Positions 50,666-61,257 of a DNA stretch of 64,000 bases are shown here, one piece after another. Source of the stretch: CAYWFP01 sp964457365 (GTDB lineage Bacteria > Planctomycetota > SZUA-567); the NCBI GenBank assembly GCA_964457365.1, contig CAYWFP010000007.1, forward strand, positions 1 to 64,000, written 5' to 3'. The stretch's first letter is position 1, and each line of letters begins with the position of its first letter. A model generated the notes under the pieces. The model was not told the DNA's origin, did not search any database, and was given only the letters and a program-made list of their open reading frames with translations. The translations under genes were made by a program, and so were the position numbers.

Positions 50666-51618
50666 GCAATCCGCTCGGCAGCTTCATGCAGGCGATGCGT
50701 ACGGCGTTCGGCCAGGCCCAGCGCGTCTCGGGCGTCGCCGAGATGACCGCCCCGCCGTACCAGGCCGAAGACCAGCTGGCGCTCTACTGGGAGAAGGTAC
50801 CGCTGATCGAGCGCATCCAGCAAACGCGCTTGCGCGGCGGCGATCCGGACCGCTATGCCTCGGTCTACGACTACGCGCTCAGTCGCTGGGGCGGGCCGCT
50901 GCCGCGCCGGCCGCTGACGGCGCTCTGCGTCGGCTGTCGTCGCGAACCGCCGGTGCCCGAACAGATTCTCGCCACCGAACGCGTGGTCAACGTGGTCGTC
51001 GTCGACAACGACGCGGTGCGGCTGGAGAACCTGCTCGAGCGGAATATCGAGGGCGTGGAGTGCTGGCAGATGGACCTCAACGTCGATCCGCTGCCGAAGG
51101 GGCCGTTCGACCTGGTGGCCTGCTACGACACCCTTCATCGCCTGCGGGAGCTCGAACACATCTTCGCGGAGTTCGACAAGGTGATGAGCCGCGGGGGGCT
51201 GCTGGTCTGCCGCGACTACATCGGTCCCAACCGGCTCCAGTTTCCCGAGGAGCTGATGCAGCTGGTCAACGCGACGCTGCAGTTATTGCCCGAGGAGCTG
51301 CGCATCGACGAGAGCGGCGAGGTGCGCGAGGCGCAGTACGCGCCGGGGCTGGACCAGATGCTGCGGCTGGACCCGACCAAGGCCATCCGCAGCGAGAGCA
51401 TCCTCGGCATTGCCAAGTCGCGGCTGAAGATGCTGGAGATCGTGCCCATGGGCGGGTCGCTCATGGCGCCGCTGCTGGCGGGGCTGGCGGAGAACTTCCG
51501 CGAGACGACGCCCGAGACCGACCGTATCCTGCAGGCGCTCCTGGACGTGGAGATGCGGCTGGTGCAGGGGGGGATGATCGCGAGCCACTACGCGTTCTTC
51601 GTGGGGCGTAAGGAATAG
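50662..51618 (+). CDS. Methyltransferase-like protein coupled to etfA
   Basis: This 318-residue protein has a helical N-terminus and a degenerate class I methyltransferase core: LTALCVGCRREPPVPEQILA in place of the usual glycine-rich motif I, VVVVDNDAVRLENLLERNI, WQMDLNVDPLPKGPFDLVAC and DKVMSRGGLLVCRDYIGPNR. It is probably SAM-dependent but could be catalytically weak, since the GxGxG loop is altered (CVGCRREPP). Translation is coupled to etfA by overlap. Substrate unknown. Confidence 0.68.
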   Translation: MSNPLGSFMQAMRTAFGQAQRVSGVAEMTAPPYQAEDQLALYWEKVPLIERIQQTRLRGGDPDRYASVYDYALSRWGGPLPRRPLTALCVGCRREPPVPEQILATERVVNVVVVDNDAVRLENLLERNIEGVECWQMDLNVDPLPKGPFDLVACYDTLHRLRELEHIFAEFDKVMSRGGLLVCRDYIGPNRLQFPEELMQLVNATLQLLPEELRIDESGEVREAQYAPGLDQMLRLDPTKAIRSESILGIAKSRLKMLEIVPMGGSLMAPLLAGLAENFRETTPETDRILQALLDVEMRLVQGGMIASHYAFFVGRKE

Positions 51619-51632
51619 GGGAGGAAAATGGG

Positions 51633-52919
<1,287 letters not shown>

Positions 52920-52931
52920 GGAGATGACGGC

Positions 52932-53957
52932 ATGTCACGCGAACCGGACTTTCAGAACGTCCTCAAGATCCTGCGCCGGGAGAAGCCCGATCGGCCGACG
53001 CTCTTCGAGTTCTTCCTCAACGGTCCGCTCTACGAAAAACTTGCCGGCGAGGCGGTCTGCGCCCGGGACGACGATCTGCGCGACTGGCGCATCGTCATCC
53101 ACGCCTTCAAGAACGCCGGCTACGACTACGCCATCGTCCCTGCGTGGTACCTGAAAACGCTCGCGTTCCCCAGCGGCGAACACGCGAGCAAGTCCTCGTA
53201 CTCGATCAACGAAGGCGGGGTGATCCACGACCGCGAGAGCTTCGAGACGTACGCCTGGCAGGACCCGGCGGCCGGCGACTGGTCGGTGCTCGAGCGCCTG
53301 GAAGCGGAGCTGCCCGCGGGCATGAAGATGATTCTCAGCTCCCCCGGCGGGATCCTGGAGAACACCATCGGCCTCGTCGGCTACGAGGATCTCTGTTTCC
53401 TGATCGCCGACGAACCGGAGCTGGTGCAGGAGATTTTCGACGCGGTCGGTTCGCGCCTGGAGGCGTATTACCGTATCGGCGCGGCGTACGGCATCATCGG
53501 CGCGGCCATCGTCAACGACGACTGGGGCTTCAAGACGCAGACCATGCTCAAGCCCGAGGACATGCGCCGTTACGTCTTCCCGTGGCACAAGAAGATGGTC
53601 GCGGCGCTGCACGAACAGGGCAAGCCCGCGGTGCTGCATTCCTGCGGCTATTTCGGCGACGTCATCGACGATATCATCGAAGACATGGAATACGACGGCC
53701 GGCACAGCTACGAGGACGCGATCATTCCGGTCGAAGAGGCGTACGACAGGTACCACGACCGGCTGGCCATCCTGGGCGGGATCGATCTCGACTATATCTG
53801 CCGCTCCACGCCCGAAGCCGTCTACCGCCGCTCGAAGGCGATGCTCGAGCGCAGCGCCGACGGCGGCGCCTACGGCCTCGGGACCGGCAACAGCGTCCCC
53901 GAGTACGTCCCCGACGAGAACTACTTCGCCATGACGCGCGCGGCGCTGGAGGGCTAG
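52932..53957 (+). CDS. Uroporphyrinogen decarboxylase-family protein (likely corrinoid methyltransferase-like)
   Basis: This 341-residue protein has the URO-D fold as used by MtaA/CmuA-type methyltransferases: IVNDDWGFKTQTMLKPEDMR, the zinc-site-like VLHSCGYFGDVIDDIIED (His-x-Cys), and GLGTGNSVPEYVPDENY. The porphyrin-binding N-terminal motif of HemE (a PxWxMRQAG-type sequence) is not seen, arguing against haem synthesis. Members often move methyl groups between corrinoids and thiols. It is adjacent to purA and uppS without obvious metabolic link, and a second paralogue lies at 61258. Confidence 0.75.
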   Translation: MSREPDFQNVLKILRREKPDRPTLFEFFLNGPLYEKLAGEAVCARDDDLRDWRIVIHAFKNAGYDYAIVPAWYLKTLAFPSGEHASKSSYSINEGGVIHDRESFETYAWQDPAAGDWSVLERLEAELPAGMKMILSSPGGILENTIGLVGYEDLCFLIADEPELVQEIFDAVGSRLEAYYRIGAAYGIIGAAIVNDDWGFKTQTMLKPEDMRRYVFPWHKKMVAALHEQGKPAVLHSCGYFGDVIDDIIEDMEYDGRHSYEDAIIPVEEAYDRYHDRLAILGGIDLDYICRSTPEAVYRRSKAMLERSADGGAYGLGTGNSVPEYVPDENYFAMTRAALEG

Positions 53958-54698
53958 ATGAAGCCGGGCGACGAGAATCTCTTCGATCCCGACGGCCCCG
54001 TGCCGCGGGCGGTGGCGATCATCATGGACGGCAACGGGCGCTGGGCGCGCGCGCGGGGCAAGCCCCGGCGCGAGGGGCATCGCGCCGGCGCCGAGTCGAT
54101 CCGCCGCGCCGTCGAGGCCTGCGGCGACTGGGGCATCGAGTGCCTGATCCTCTACGCCTTCTCCACCGAGAACTGGAGCCGCCCGCCGGACGAGGTGGCC
54201 GCGCTGATGGACCTGCTGGAGCGCTACCTGAAGAAACAGACCAAGACGCTGATGAAGCACAACATCCGCCTGCAGGCCATCGGCGACGTCTCGCGACTGC
54301 CGGCGCACGCGCACAAGGCGCTGGACGATTCCATCGAGACGCTGTCGCGCAACACCGGCCCGACGCTGGCGCTGGCGCTCAACTACGGCGCCCGCGACGA
54401 GATCGTGCGCGCGGCGCGCGAGTTGGCGCGCGCGGTGGCCGCGGGCGAGATCGACCCGGAGGCGCTGGACGAGACGGCGTTCGGGGCGCGGCTGGACACC
54501 GCCGGCCTGCCGGATCCGGACCTCCTGATCCGCACGGCCGGGGAGATGCGGATCTCGAATTTCCTGCTCTGGCAGATCTCCTACGCCGAGTTTTACGTCA
54601 CCGATGTCTGCTGGCCCGATTTCGACCGCGCCACCTTCGGCGCGGCCATCGCCACCTATCAGGCCCGCACGCGTAAATACGGACAAGTGGTTGAGTAA
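53958..54698 (+). CDS. uppS: Undecaprenyl diphosphate synthase
   Basis: This 246-residue cis-prenyltransferase starts at the ATG directly after the previous stop. Signatures: VAIIMDGNGRWARARGKPRR (catalytic Asp, about residue 22), EGHRAGAESIRRAVEACGDW, LYAFSTENWSRP, ALNYGARDEIVRAA and PDPDLLIRTAGEMRISNFLLWQ. It makes the C55 carrier lipid for peptidoglycan and is followed by cdsA, as is common. Confidence 0.96.
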   Translation: MKPGDENLFDPDGPVPRAVAIIMDGNGRWARARGKPRREGHRAGAESIRRAVEACGDWGIECLILYAFSTENWSRPPDEVAALMDLLERYLKKQTKTLMKHNIRLQAIGDVSRLPAHAHKALDDSIETLSRNTGPTLALALNYGARDEIVRAARELARAVAAGEIDPEALDETAFGARLDTAGLPDPDLLIRTAGEMRISNFLLWQISYAEFYVTDVCWPDFDRATFGAAIATYQARTRKYGQVVE

Positions 54699-54747
54699 CG
54701 TTTCCGTATCTGCACAATAGACGCGCAACACGAGGCTTGGAGCGCCC

Positions 54748-55650
54748 ATGTTGTACAAGCGGATTCTCATCGGCGTGCCGCTGTTCTTCATCGTCTACGG
54801 CATACTCTGGTGGGAAGCCGGTGTCGGTTCGGCCTGGGGCATCACCTTGGCGATGATGATCGCCTCGCTGGCCTGCCTGCGCGAGTTCTATCGTTTTGCC
54901 CGCTGCAAAGGCTGGCTGCCCTTCGCGCTGCTGGGCTATATCATGGTCGTCGTCTTCTCGCTGGCGCACGAGCAGTGGTTGCTGGTCACCTGGCACGACG
55001 GCGCGCACCTGGTCCCGGAGGATCTGCCCGGCGTCTACGTCAGCGTCATCTCCATCTTCGTCCTCCTGGTCTTTCTGGGTCCGCTGGTACGTAATCGCAC
55101 GGAGAACGCGATGGGCAACATCGGCAGCACGCTGCTGGGCGTGGCCTACTGCTGGTACCTGCTCTTCTTCGCGCCGAAGATTCGCCACCTGGGGCTACGC
55201 CACGGCTGGGCCTACGATGGCGCGGAACTGCTGTTGATCAGCGTCTTCATCGCCAAACTCTGCGACTCCGGCGGGTACTTCGTCGGCAGTCGCTGGGGCC
55301 GGACCAAGCTCTGCCCCAACATCTCGCCGAAGAAGACGTGGGAAGGCTTTCTCGGCGGCATCGTCGCGTGTCTGGGCACCATGGCGCTGGTGATCTGGGG
55401 CGAGCCGGACTCGGCGGTGGCGTCGCTGGGCTGGGGCAAGGCGATGCTCTTCGCGCTGCTGCTGGCGGTCACCTCGCTGCTGGGCGACCTGGTCGAGTCG
55501 TGCCTGAAACGCGACAGCCAGGTCAAGGACGCCGGCGGCACCATGCCCGGCTACGGCGGGGTGCTGGACGTGCTGGACTCGCTGATGGTCGCGTTGCCGG
55601 CGGCGTATTATTACCTGGTCCTCGTCTGCGGCGCGCATCCGGGTGCGTGA
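54748..55650 (+). CDS. cdsA: Phosphatidate cytidylyltransferase
   Basis: This 300-residue membrane enzyme makes CDP-diacylglycerol. Eight hydrophobic segments are visible, and the C-terminal signature is SLLGDLVESCLKRDSQVKDAG followed by MPGYGGVLDVLDSLMVALPA (about residues 245-290). KLCPNISPKKTWEGFLGGIV and DSGGYFVGSRWG are further marks. It lies 49 bases after uppS and supplies the precursor for all phospholipids. Confidence 0.95.
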   Translation: MLYKRILIGVPLFFIVYGILWWEAGVGSAWGITLAMMIASLACLREFYRFARCKGWLPFALLGYIMVVVFSLAHEQWLLVTWHDGAHLVPEDLPGVYVSVISIFVLLVFLGPLVRNRTENAMGNIGSTLLGVAYCWYLLFFAPKIRHLGLRHGWAYDGAELLLISVFIAKLCDSGGYFVGSRWGRTKLCPNISPKKTWEGFLGGIVACLGTMALVIWGEPDSAVASLGWGKAMLFALLLAVTSLLGDLVESCLKRDSQVKDAGGTMPGYGGVLDVLDSLMVALPAAYYYLVLVCGAHPGA

Positions 55651-55679
55651 GCCCAGACCGCCAGAGAAGGGAGTACGCA

Positions 55680-55835
55680 ATGGTCAGACTGATTCTCCTC
55701 GCCGCCGCTCTGCTCGTCACCGGCGGCTGCGGCGCGCAATCCGCCAACTCCGGCAACGAGAAGAGCGATAATTCGGTTCGATGCCCGTTCGCCGAGGTCG
55801 GAGCGGTCGATCCGGATACGGTATCAACCGAATAG
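55680..55835 (+). CDS. Very small putative lipoprotein
   Basis: A 51-codon ORF with AAGGGAG before the ATG at 55680. It reads MVRLILLAAALLVTGGCGAQ, a signal peptide with a lipobox-like LVTGGC, then a short polar tail with a single Cys. It is below the usual annotation size but has a good ribosome site and follows cdsA by 29 bases. The Lgt in this window would be its modifying enzyme. Function unknown. Confidence 0.55.
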   Translation: MVRLILLAAALLVTGGCGAQSANSGNEKSDNSVRCPFAEVGAVDPDTVSTE

Positions 55836-56040
55836 GGAAAACCGATCGACATTGCCCTCGGCAGCGGGCGGCGCCACGCGGTCGGGGCAGGCAACACGGT
55901 TGGGAGTGCCCCTCCGTAACATCCTCGTATCAGGCTACTTATTCATCCACTTTCGGTTGAAGGTCAAGCCGTCGCCGCGTTCCTGGCCGGCATTTGCCCG
56001 CGAGTGGCGTGCGATACGAAATACCAACGGGCTTTTGCCG
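55836..56040. other. Intergenic region ahead of phoH
   Basis: No open frame with a ribosome site or recognisable RNA is seen. The region becomes AT-richer toward the phoH promoter. Confidence 0.45.
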
Positions 56041-56070
56041 TTGCCAATATCGAGGGGATTGGAGTAAAAT
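56041..56070 (+). promoter_or_regulatory. Candidate phoH promoter
   Basis: TTGCCA (56041-56046), 18-base spacer, TAAAAT (56065-56070), about 115 bases before the start codon. One mismatch in each box. Confidence 0.52.
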
Positions 56071-56184
56071 ATTTAGCCGACGCGACAGACCGATCCTGTC
56101 GTTTTTCAGGCACGATCCTGTCCAGAAAAGGAGCGACGGGCAGCTTCCGGGGTCCCTGCGGATCTTTTTGGCTGCAAACAGTTT

Positions 56185-57153
56185 ATGCGCACGGAAATCC
56201 GCCTGCCGGCCAGCGCTGACGAGCAACGCGTTCTCTTCGGCCAGAACGACGCCAACCTTCGTCTGTTGCGCGCGGAGTTCGGCGTCAAGCTGGTGCCCCG
56301 GGGCGATCTTCTCAGAATCGAGGGCGAGAGCGACCGGGTGAACCGCGTGGCCGTGGTGGTGGAGAAGCTGGTCAACGCCGTCGAAGCGGGGCAGGATTCT
56401 ATCGCCCGCGACCTGGCGCTTCTGATGGAACTGGCCGAAACCGAGAACGGCCTGGCCGCCGAAGGCGACGGCAGGGCGCACCTCCATACCGACCGCGGTC
56501 GTATCCAAGCACGCACGCCGGGGCAGGAACATTACATCCAGACGATCCACGATCACGCGCTGGTCTTTGCCATCGGTCCGGCCGGAACGGGCAAGACCTA
56601 CCTGGCCGTGGCGGCGGCGGTGGAGGCGCTGCGGCACGACCAGGTCAAGCGCCTGGTGCTGACGCGCCCGGCGGTCGAGGCCGGCGAGAACCTCGGTTTC
56701 CTGCCCGGCGACATGCGCGAGAAGGTCGATCCGTACCTGCGGCCGATCTACGACGCGCTGGACGACATGCTGCCCCGGCGGCAGATCGTGCGCTACATCG
56801 ATACCGGCGTCATCGAGGTCGCGCCGCTGGCGTTCATGCGCGGCCGCACCCTTTCCAACGCTTTCGTCATCCTGGACGAAGCGCAGAACACGACCATCGG
56901 CCAGATGAAGATGCTGCTCACGCGTCTGGGCGAACGCTCGCGCTGCGTGGTCACGGGCGACCTGACCCAGGTCGACTTGATCGACAAATCCAACAGCGGC
57001 CTGGTGCACGCGACGCAGTTGTTGCGGGACTTGACGGACGTGGCGGTGGTGGAACTGGAAGCGGGGGACGTGGTGCGCCACCGCCTCGTCGCGGACATCG
57101 TCAACGCCTACGAGAACGAACAGCGCGGAGTAGACGCGGAGGACGGCGCGTGA
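56185..57153 (+). CDS. phoH: PhoH-like ATPase (YbeZ type)
   Basis: This 322-residue protein has an N-terminal KH-like segment (VKLVPRGDLLRIEGESDRVN) and the PhoH P-loop ATPase: Walker A GPAGTGKTYLAV (about residues 131-142), VLTRPAVEAGENLGFLPGD, MRGRTLSNAFVILDEAQNTT (Walker B) and TGDLTQVDL. Together with ybeY downstream it forms the usual rRNA-quality-control pair; pgpH lies between, as in many bacteria outside the proteobacteria. Its stop overlaps the pgpH start. Confidence 0.94.
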   Translation: MRTEIRLPASADEQRVLFGQNDANLRLLRAEFGVKLVPRGDLLRIEGESDRVNRVAVVVEKLVNAVEAGQDSIARDLALLMELAETENGLAAEGDGRAHLHTDRGRIQARTPGQEHYIQTIHDHALVFAIGPAGTGKTYLAVAAAVEALRHDQVKRLVLTRPAVEAGENLGFLPGDMREKVDPYLRPIYDALDDMLPRRQIVRYIDTGVIEVAPLAFMRGRTLSNAFVILDEAQNTTIGQMKMLLTRLGERSRCVVTGDLTQVDLIDKSNSGLVHATQLLRDLTDVAVVELEAGDVVRHRLVADIVNAYENEQRGVDAEDGA

Positions 57154-59483
57154 GTCGAATGCGGCAGGAACGACTGCAGCAACAGACCGCCTCGGCGGAC
57201 GCGCACCTGCGCCACCGGAGCCGGCAGGAGAACGGCCGCGCGCAGCCGCGGATCTCGTTGCTGCAGCTTCTGGCGGCGATCCTTTTCACCCTTATCGCGG
57301 CCTTGCCGCTGGCGTGGGGCGTGCGCCCCTCGCCGTATTACCTCGGCTATCAGGTCAAGAAGAATATCTACAGCCGGGTCGACTTTTCCTGGAACGATCC
57401 GGAGGCCGAAGAGCGCGCCCTGGGCGAAGTCGAGCGGCGGCATCACCGCATCTACGTGCAGGCCAATCGCGGCAACTGGATGGACGAGGTGTTCGCTCCG
57501 ACCAGCCGTATTCTCGAGACCGCCGCGACCATGGCCGAGCCGAAAGAACTCGTCGCTTTCGCTCAGGTACAGAATATCACGCTCAAGCCCGAGCAGGCGC
57601 GCCTGCTCATCGATTTCCTGCAGCGCGAGCGGCATCGCGTCGGCCTTTTCCAGGACCTGATCGACCCGGTGCGGAGGGTCTTGGACGAGGACATCTTCGC
57701 CCGTGGCGTCTTGAGCGAGGGGCGCTACGCGGTCGAGACGGCCGGCAGGGGCAACATCATCGCGGTATTGAGCGAACCGCAAGCCGAGAACGGCCGCGAG
57801 GTCCGCGTCGCCGCGGGCAATCCCGAGAGCCCCATCGGCATCAACGAAATCCGCTACCATGTCAATCGCGGATACTACGGTCAGCGCTGGTGGATCGACG
57901 CGGACATCCGCAAGCTCCTGACGGACATGATCGTCGCCCGCGCCGAACCGACGCTGATCTATAATGAGGCGTTGACTCGCGAGCGCCTCGAACGCGCGCG
58001 GCGGCAGGCGGTCCAGCGGATCCGGCACATCCGGGAAGGGGATCTGCTGGTTTCCCGGGGCAACCTGGTCACGGAGAAGTTGCTCCGCCAGTTGCGACGC
58101 GAGGAAGAGACACATCTCTACAGTCAAGGATGGGAGGCATACTTCAGCTCTTTCGCGGGAAAATTCGGACTGCTGCTGGGGCTGGCGATCGGATTTCTGC
58201 TGATCTACAATCTGCTGCACCGGCGCGATCCGTTCGCCGCACGGCGGTTGCTGGTTTTCGCGCTGATCGCCGAGGCGTTGCTGCTGAGCACGCATCTCTT
58301 GATCCACCGCGGCTCGCCCGCGAGCCTGCTGCCGCTGGGCATCCTGGCGGGCATTGCCGCGTTGGCGTCGGGGCGGCGAACGGCGTTTCTGGCGGTGAGT
58401 TGCCTCAGCCTGATGCTGCTGGTGCTGTGCGAGGGGCAGCCGGGGGTGATCCTGAGCTTTCTCTCCGGCGGCTGGCTCTTCGCCTATCGCGTGCCGCGGG
58501 CGCGATATCGGCTGGAACTGCTGCACGCGGCCAACCTGGCGGGCGTACTGGCGCTGCTGGTCGTCGTCGGCTGGGGGCTCTCGATCGGCGAGACGCCGGC
58601 GTGGTCGCTCAGCGGTACCGAGCTGCTGAACCTCGGGCAGGGCGGGCACCTGCTGGTGCGCGGGATCTGGGCGTATCTGGCCTGGATCTTCTCGAGCGTG
58701 GTGGTGACGCTGCTGCTGCCGCTGGTGAGCGGCATCTGCGGAGCGACGACCAACATCCGGTTGCAGGATCTGCTCGACCAGGACCATCCCCTGCTGCGGC
58801 GCCTGGTCGTGGAGGCGCCGAGCACGTACCAGCACAGCGTTATCGTGAGCACCCTCGCCGAAGCCGGCGCCGAGACGATCCACGCCAACGCCTTGCTGGC
58901 CAAAGTGGGCTGCCTGTACCACGACGTCGGCAAGCTGGGCAAGCCCGAGTATTTCAACGAGAACGAGAGCGGCATCAGCCGGCACGACAACCTCAAGCCG
59001 TCGATGAGCGCGCTCATCATCATCGCGCACGTCAAGGACGGGTTGGAGATGGCCAGGCAGTACCGCTTGCCGCGCGCGGTGCTGGACGTCATAGGCGAAC
59101 ATCACGGCCAGACGGTAGTCAAGTATTTCTACCATCGCGCTCAACAGGAAGCCGACGCGCCCGGACGCGTCGAAGAAGCGCGGTTCCGTTATCCCGGCCC
59201 CATGCCCCGCAGCAGCGAAACGGCGTTGGTGATGATGGCCGACTCGGTCGAAGCGGCGAGCCGGTCGCTCGACGACGCTTCGCCCGCGCACCTGCGCAGT
59301 CTCGTACACGGCATCATCATGGGCAAGCTCATGGACGGGCAACTGGCGGAGACGACGCTGACGCTGGCGGACCTGAAACGTATCGAGGATGCGTTCGTAC
59401 GCATCCTGGCGAGCATGTTCCATTCCCGGGTGCGGTATCCGGGGCAGGCGCGGGAAGGAGAGAGACGATCGCCGCGGAGCTGA
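57150..59483 (+). CDS. 7TM-HD phosphodiesterase (PgpH-like, c-di-AMP)
   Basis: This 777-residue protein starts at a GTG overlapping the phoH stop. After one membrane segment (about residues 32-50) comes an extracytoplasmic 7TMR-HDED domain (about 60-325), then seven membrane helices (about 330-530) and a cytoplasmic HD domain (about 545-740) with HSVIVSTLAEAGAETI, the HD dyad in GCLYHDVGKLGKPEYF, ISRHDNLKPSMSALIIIAHV and IGEHHGQTV. Homologues (Listeria PgpH) hydrolyse cyclic di-AMP. The substrate here is by homology only; a cyclic-di-AMP cyclase is not in the window. Confidence 0.9.
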   Translation: MSRMRQERLQQQTASADAHLRHRSRQENGRAQPRISLLQLLAAILFTLIAALPLAWGVRPSPYYLGYQVKKNIYSRVDFSWNDPEAEERALGEVERRHHRIYVQANRGNWMDEVFAPTSRILETAATMAEPKELVAFAQVQNITLKPEQARLLIDFLQRERHRVGLFQDLIDPVRRVLDEDIFARGVLSEGRYAVETAGRGNIIAVLSEPQAENGREVRVAAGNPESPIGINEIRYHVNRGYYGQRWWIDADIRKLLTDMIVARAEPTLIYNEALTRERLERARRQAVQRIRHIREGDLLVSRGNLVTEKLLRQLRREEETHLYSQGWEAYFSSFAGKFGLLLGLAIGFLLIYNLLHRRDPFAARRLLVFALIAEALLLSTHLLIHRGSPASLLPLGILAGIAALASGRRTAFLAVSCLSLMLLVLCEGQPGVILSFLSGGWLFAYRVPRARYRLELLHAANLAGVLALLVVVGWGLSIGETPAWSLSGTELLNLGQGGHLLVRGIWAYLAWIFSSVVVTLLLPLVSGICGATTNIRLQDLLDQDHPLLRRLVVEAPSTYQHSVIVSTLAEAGAETIHANALLAKVGCLYHDVGKLGKPEYFNENESGISRHDNLKPSMSALIIIAHVKDGLEMARQYRLPRAVLDVIGEHHGQTVVKYFYHRAQQEADAPGRVEEARFRYPGPMPRSSETALVMMADSVEAASRSLDDASPAHLRSLVHGIIMGKLMDGQLAETTLTLADLKRIEDAFVRILASMFHSRVRYPGQAREGERRSPRS

Positions 59484-59485
59484 GG

Positions 59486-59923
59486 TTGACCATCCTCAAT
59501 GACGTGTCGGAATATCCCGCGCCGCGCGCACAACTGGCGCGGGTGCTGGGCGAAGCGTACGCCCGCCGCGGTCGGAGCACGGCCACGGCGAACCTGCTGC
59601 TGGTGGACGACAAGGCCATCGCGAAGCTCAACCGCGACCACGCCGGCAAGAACGGTCCGACCGACGTGCTGGCCTTCCCCGACGGCGAGGCGGATCCCCA
59701 GACGCGGATCACGCATCTCGGGGATATCGCCCTCAGCGTCACCACCGCGCGCCGCGAGGCGAGGGCGCGGAGGCTGCGCGTGCGCGACGAGTTGACCCTG
59801 TACGCGCTGCACGGGTTGTTGCACCTGCTGGGCATGCGCGACGATACGGAACGGGGACGCGCCGCGATGGCGGCCACGCAGGAGGACGAGTTCCGGCGGC
59901 AGGGGCTGCCGACGGCGGAGTGA
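59486..59923 (+). CDS. ybeY: Endoribonuclease YbeY
   Basis: This protein of about 145 residues has LLLVDDKAIAKLNRDHAGKN, GPTDVLAFPDGE, LGDIALSV, and the metal site ELTLYALHGLLHLLGMRDDT. It matures 16S rRNA and polices ribosomes. No ATG precedes the homologous part: a TTG at 59486 with GGAG 6 bases upstream is chosen, while an ATC at 59468 behind AAGGAGAG would add six residues. The third metal ligand, normally His in H-x3-H-x5-H, is Asp here (HGLLHLLGMRD). Context (phoH, pgpH, corC-like) is typical. Confidence 0.9.
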   Translation: MTILNDVSEYPAPRAQLARVLGEAYARRGRSTATANLLLVDDKAIAKLNRDHAGKNGPTDVLAFPDGEADPQTRITHLGDIALSVTTARREARARRLRVRDELTLYALHGLLHLLGMRDDTERGRAAMAATQEDEFRRQGLPTAE

Positions 59924-59945
59924 ACGGAAAGGGACGACAGGCGAG

Positions 59946-61244
59946 ATGGACGGAATCAGGGATTTGGCCATGGCGGGGGGCTTGCTGCTCCTGAGCGGCG
60001 TGGTCGGGGCGTTCGAGGTGGCGGTGCGCGAGATCAGTCTCTCGAAGCTCGCGGATCTGCTCAAGGCCTACGGCAAGCGGGAGGACAGGTTTCTCCAGCG
60101 CATCACCGGGGCCAGCGCGCTTTACCGCATCGCCGCGGCGATTACCCAGGCGCTCTGCAACGGCATCTTCGTCGTCTTCGCCTTCTACACCTGGGTCCTG
60201 CCCCGTATCGGCGAAAGCAAAGACATCGCCCGCTGGCCGGTGCTCTGGCGGGTGCTGCTGATTCTCGGCCTCGTGGCGGTGATCAAGAGCGCCGCGCATC
60301 TCGTCGGCGACGCGCTGGAGGAGCGCATCATCCTGCGACTGGCGCGGGCGGCCTGGCTGCTCACCGCGCCGCTGCGGCCGCTGGCGGCGCTGATCCTCGC
60401 CGTGGAGCGCCTGGTTGCGCGCAGCCTCGGTCATGCGGACAAGGACGAGATGGAGGATCTGGAGGAGGACGTCATCGCCGCGGTCTCCGACAGCGAACGC
60501 GCCGGCCTCGTCGACGAAGAACAGCGCGAGATGATCGAGCGGCTGGTCTATTTCAAGGACATGGACGTTGCCGACATCTTCACCCCGCGGACGGAGATGA
60601 TCTCCATCCCCGCCGACGCTTCGTTGAGCGAGGCCATCCGCATCGCCCTCGAGGCCGGGCACTCGCGCCTGCCGGTGTATCGCGAGACGCGCGACAACGT
60701 CATCGGCATCTTCTACGTCCGCGACGCGCTGGAGTACTGGGACCGCCAGGGGGAGGCTCCGCCGCTGGAGCAGATCCTGCGCAAGCCGCTCTTCGTCCCG
60801 GAGACCAAGAACGTGGCGGAGCTGCTGCAGGAGATTCAGCGCACGCGCATGCAGATCGCCGTCGTCCTGGACGAGTACGGCGGCACCGCCGGGCTGGTGA
60901 CCATCGAGGACGTGCTGGAGGAGATCGTCGGCGAGATCCAGGACGAGTACGACAAGCACGAGGAAGTTTTCGAATTGCAGCGGATCGACGAGCACACCCT
61001 CGTCGCCGACGGGCACGTCCACGTCTCCGATGTCAACGAGGCGCTCGGCGTGGACGTCATCCCGGAGGACGACGACTTCGAGACGCTCGCGGGGTTCGTC
61101 CTCGACAACCTCGGTCACATCCCGCGCCCGGAGGAAGGCTTCGCGTTCGAGTCGTTGCGGGTCAAGATTCTCAGTGCCGACGAGCGACGCGTCGGGCGGG
61201 TCGAGATCCGGCTCCAGGCGGAGAATGGCGAGAACGCCGGTTGA
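59946..61244 (+). CDS. HlyC/CorC-type transporter or membrane CBS protein
   Basis: This 432-residue protein has an N-terminal DUF21/CNNM-like membrane domain (four helices, about residues 5-150), a CBS pair (about 205-330; DVADIFTPRTEMISIPADAS, HSRLPVYRETRDNVIGIFYV, QIAVVLDEYGGTAGLVTIED) and a CorC_HlyC FAD-like C-terminal domain (about 345-425; FELQRIDEHTLVADGHVHVS, FVLDNLGHIP). Relatives are Mg/Co efflux or Mg-linked proteins, and the ybeY neighbourhood is conserved in many bacteria. The DUF21 motif is somewhat diverged (SGVVGAFEVAVREIS). Confidence 0.85.
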   Translation: MDGIRDLAMAGGLLLLSGVVGAFEVAVREISLSKLADLLKAYGKREDRFLQRITGASALYRIAAAITQALCNGIFVVFAFYTWVLPRIGESKDIARWPVLWRVLLILGLVAVIKSAAHLVGDALEERIILRLARAAWLLTAPLRPLAALILAVERLVARSLGHADKDEMEDLEEDVIAAVSDSERAGLVDEEQREMIERLVYFKDMDVADIFTPRTEMISIPADASLSEAIRIALEAGHSRLPVYRETRDNVIGIFYVRDALEYWDRQGEAPPLEQILRKPLFVPETKNVAELLQEIQRTRMQIAVVLDEYGGTAGLVTIEDVLEEIVGEIQDEYDKHEEVFELQRIDEHTLVADGHVHVSDVNEALGVDVIPEDDDFETLAGFVLDNLGHIPRPEEGFAFESLRVKILSADERRVGRVEIRLQAENGENAG

Positions 61245-61257
61245 GGAAAGGTACGAC

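Noticed and set aside
52932..53957. hemE (true uroporphyrinogen decarboxylase)
   Set aside because: The porphyrin-binding N-terminal motif is missing, while the His-x-Cys zinc-like site of the methyltransferase branch is present; the same holds for 61258-62274.
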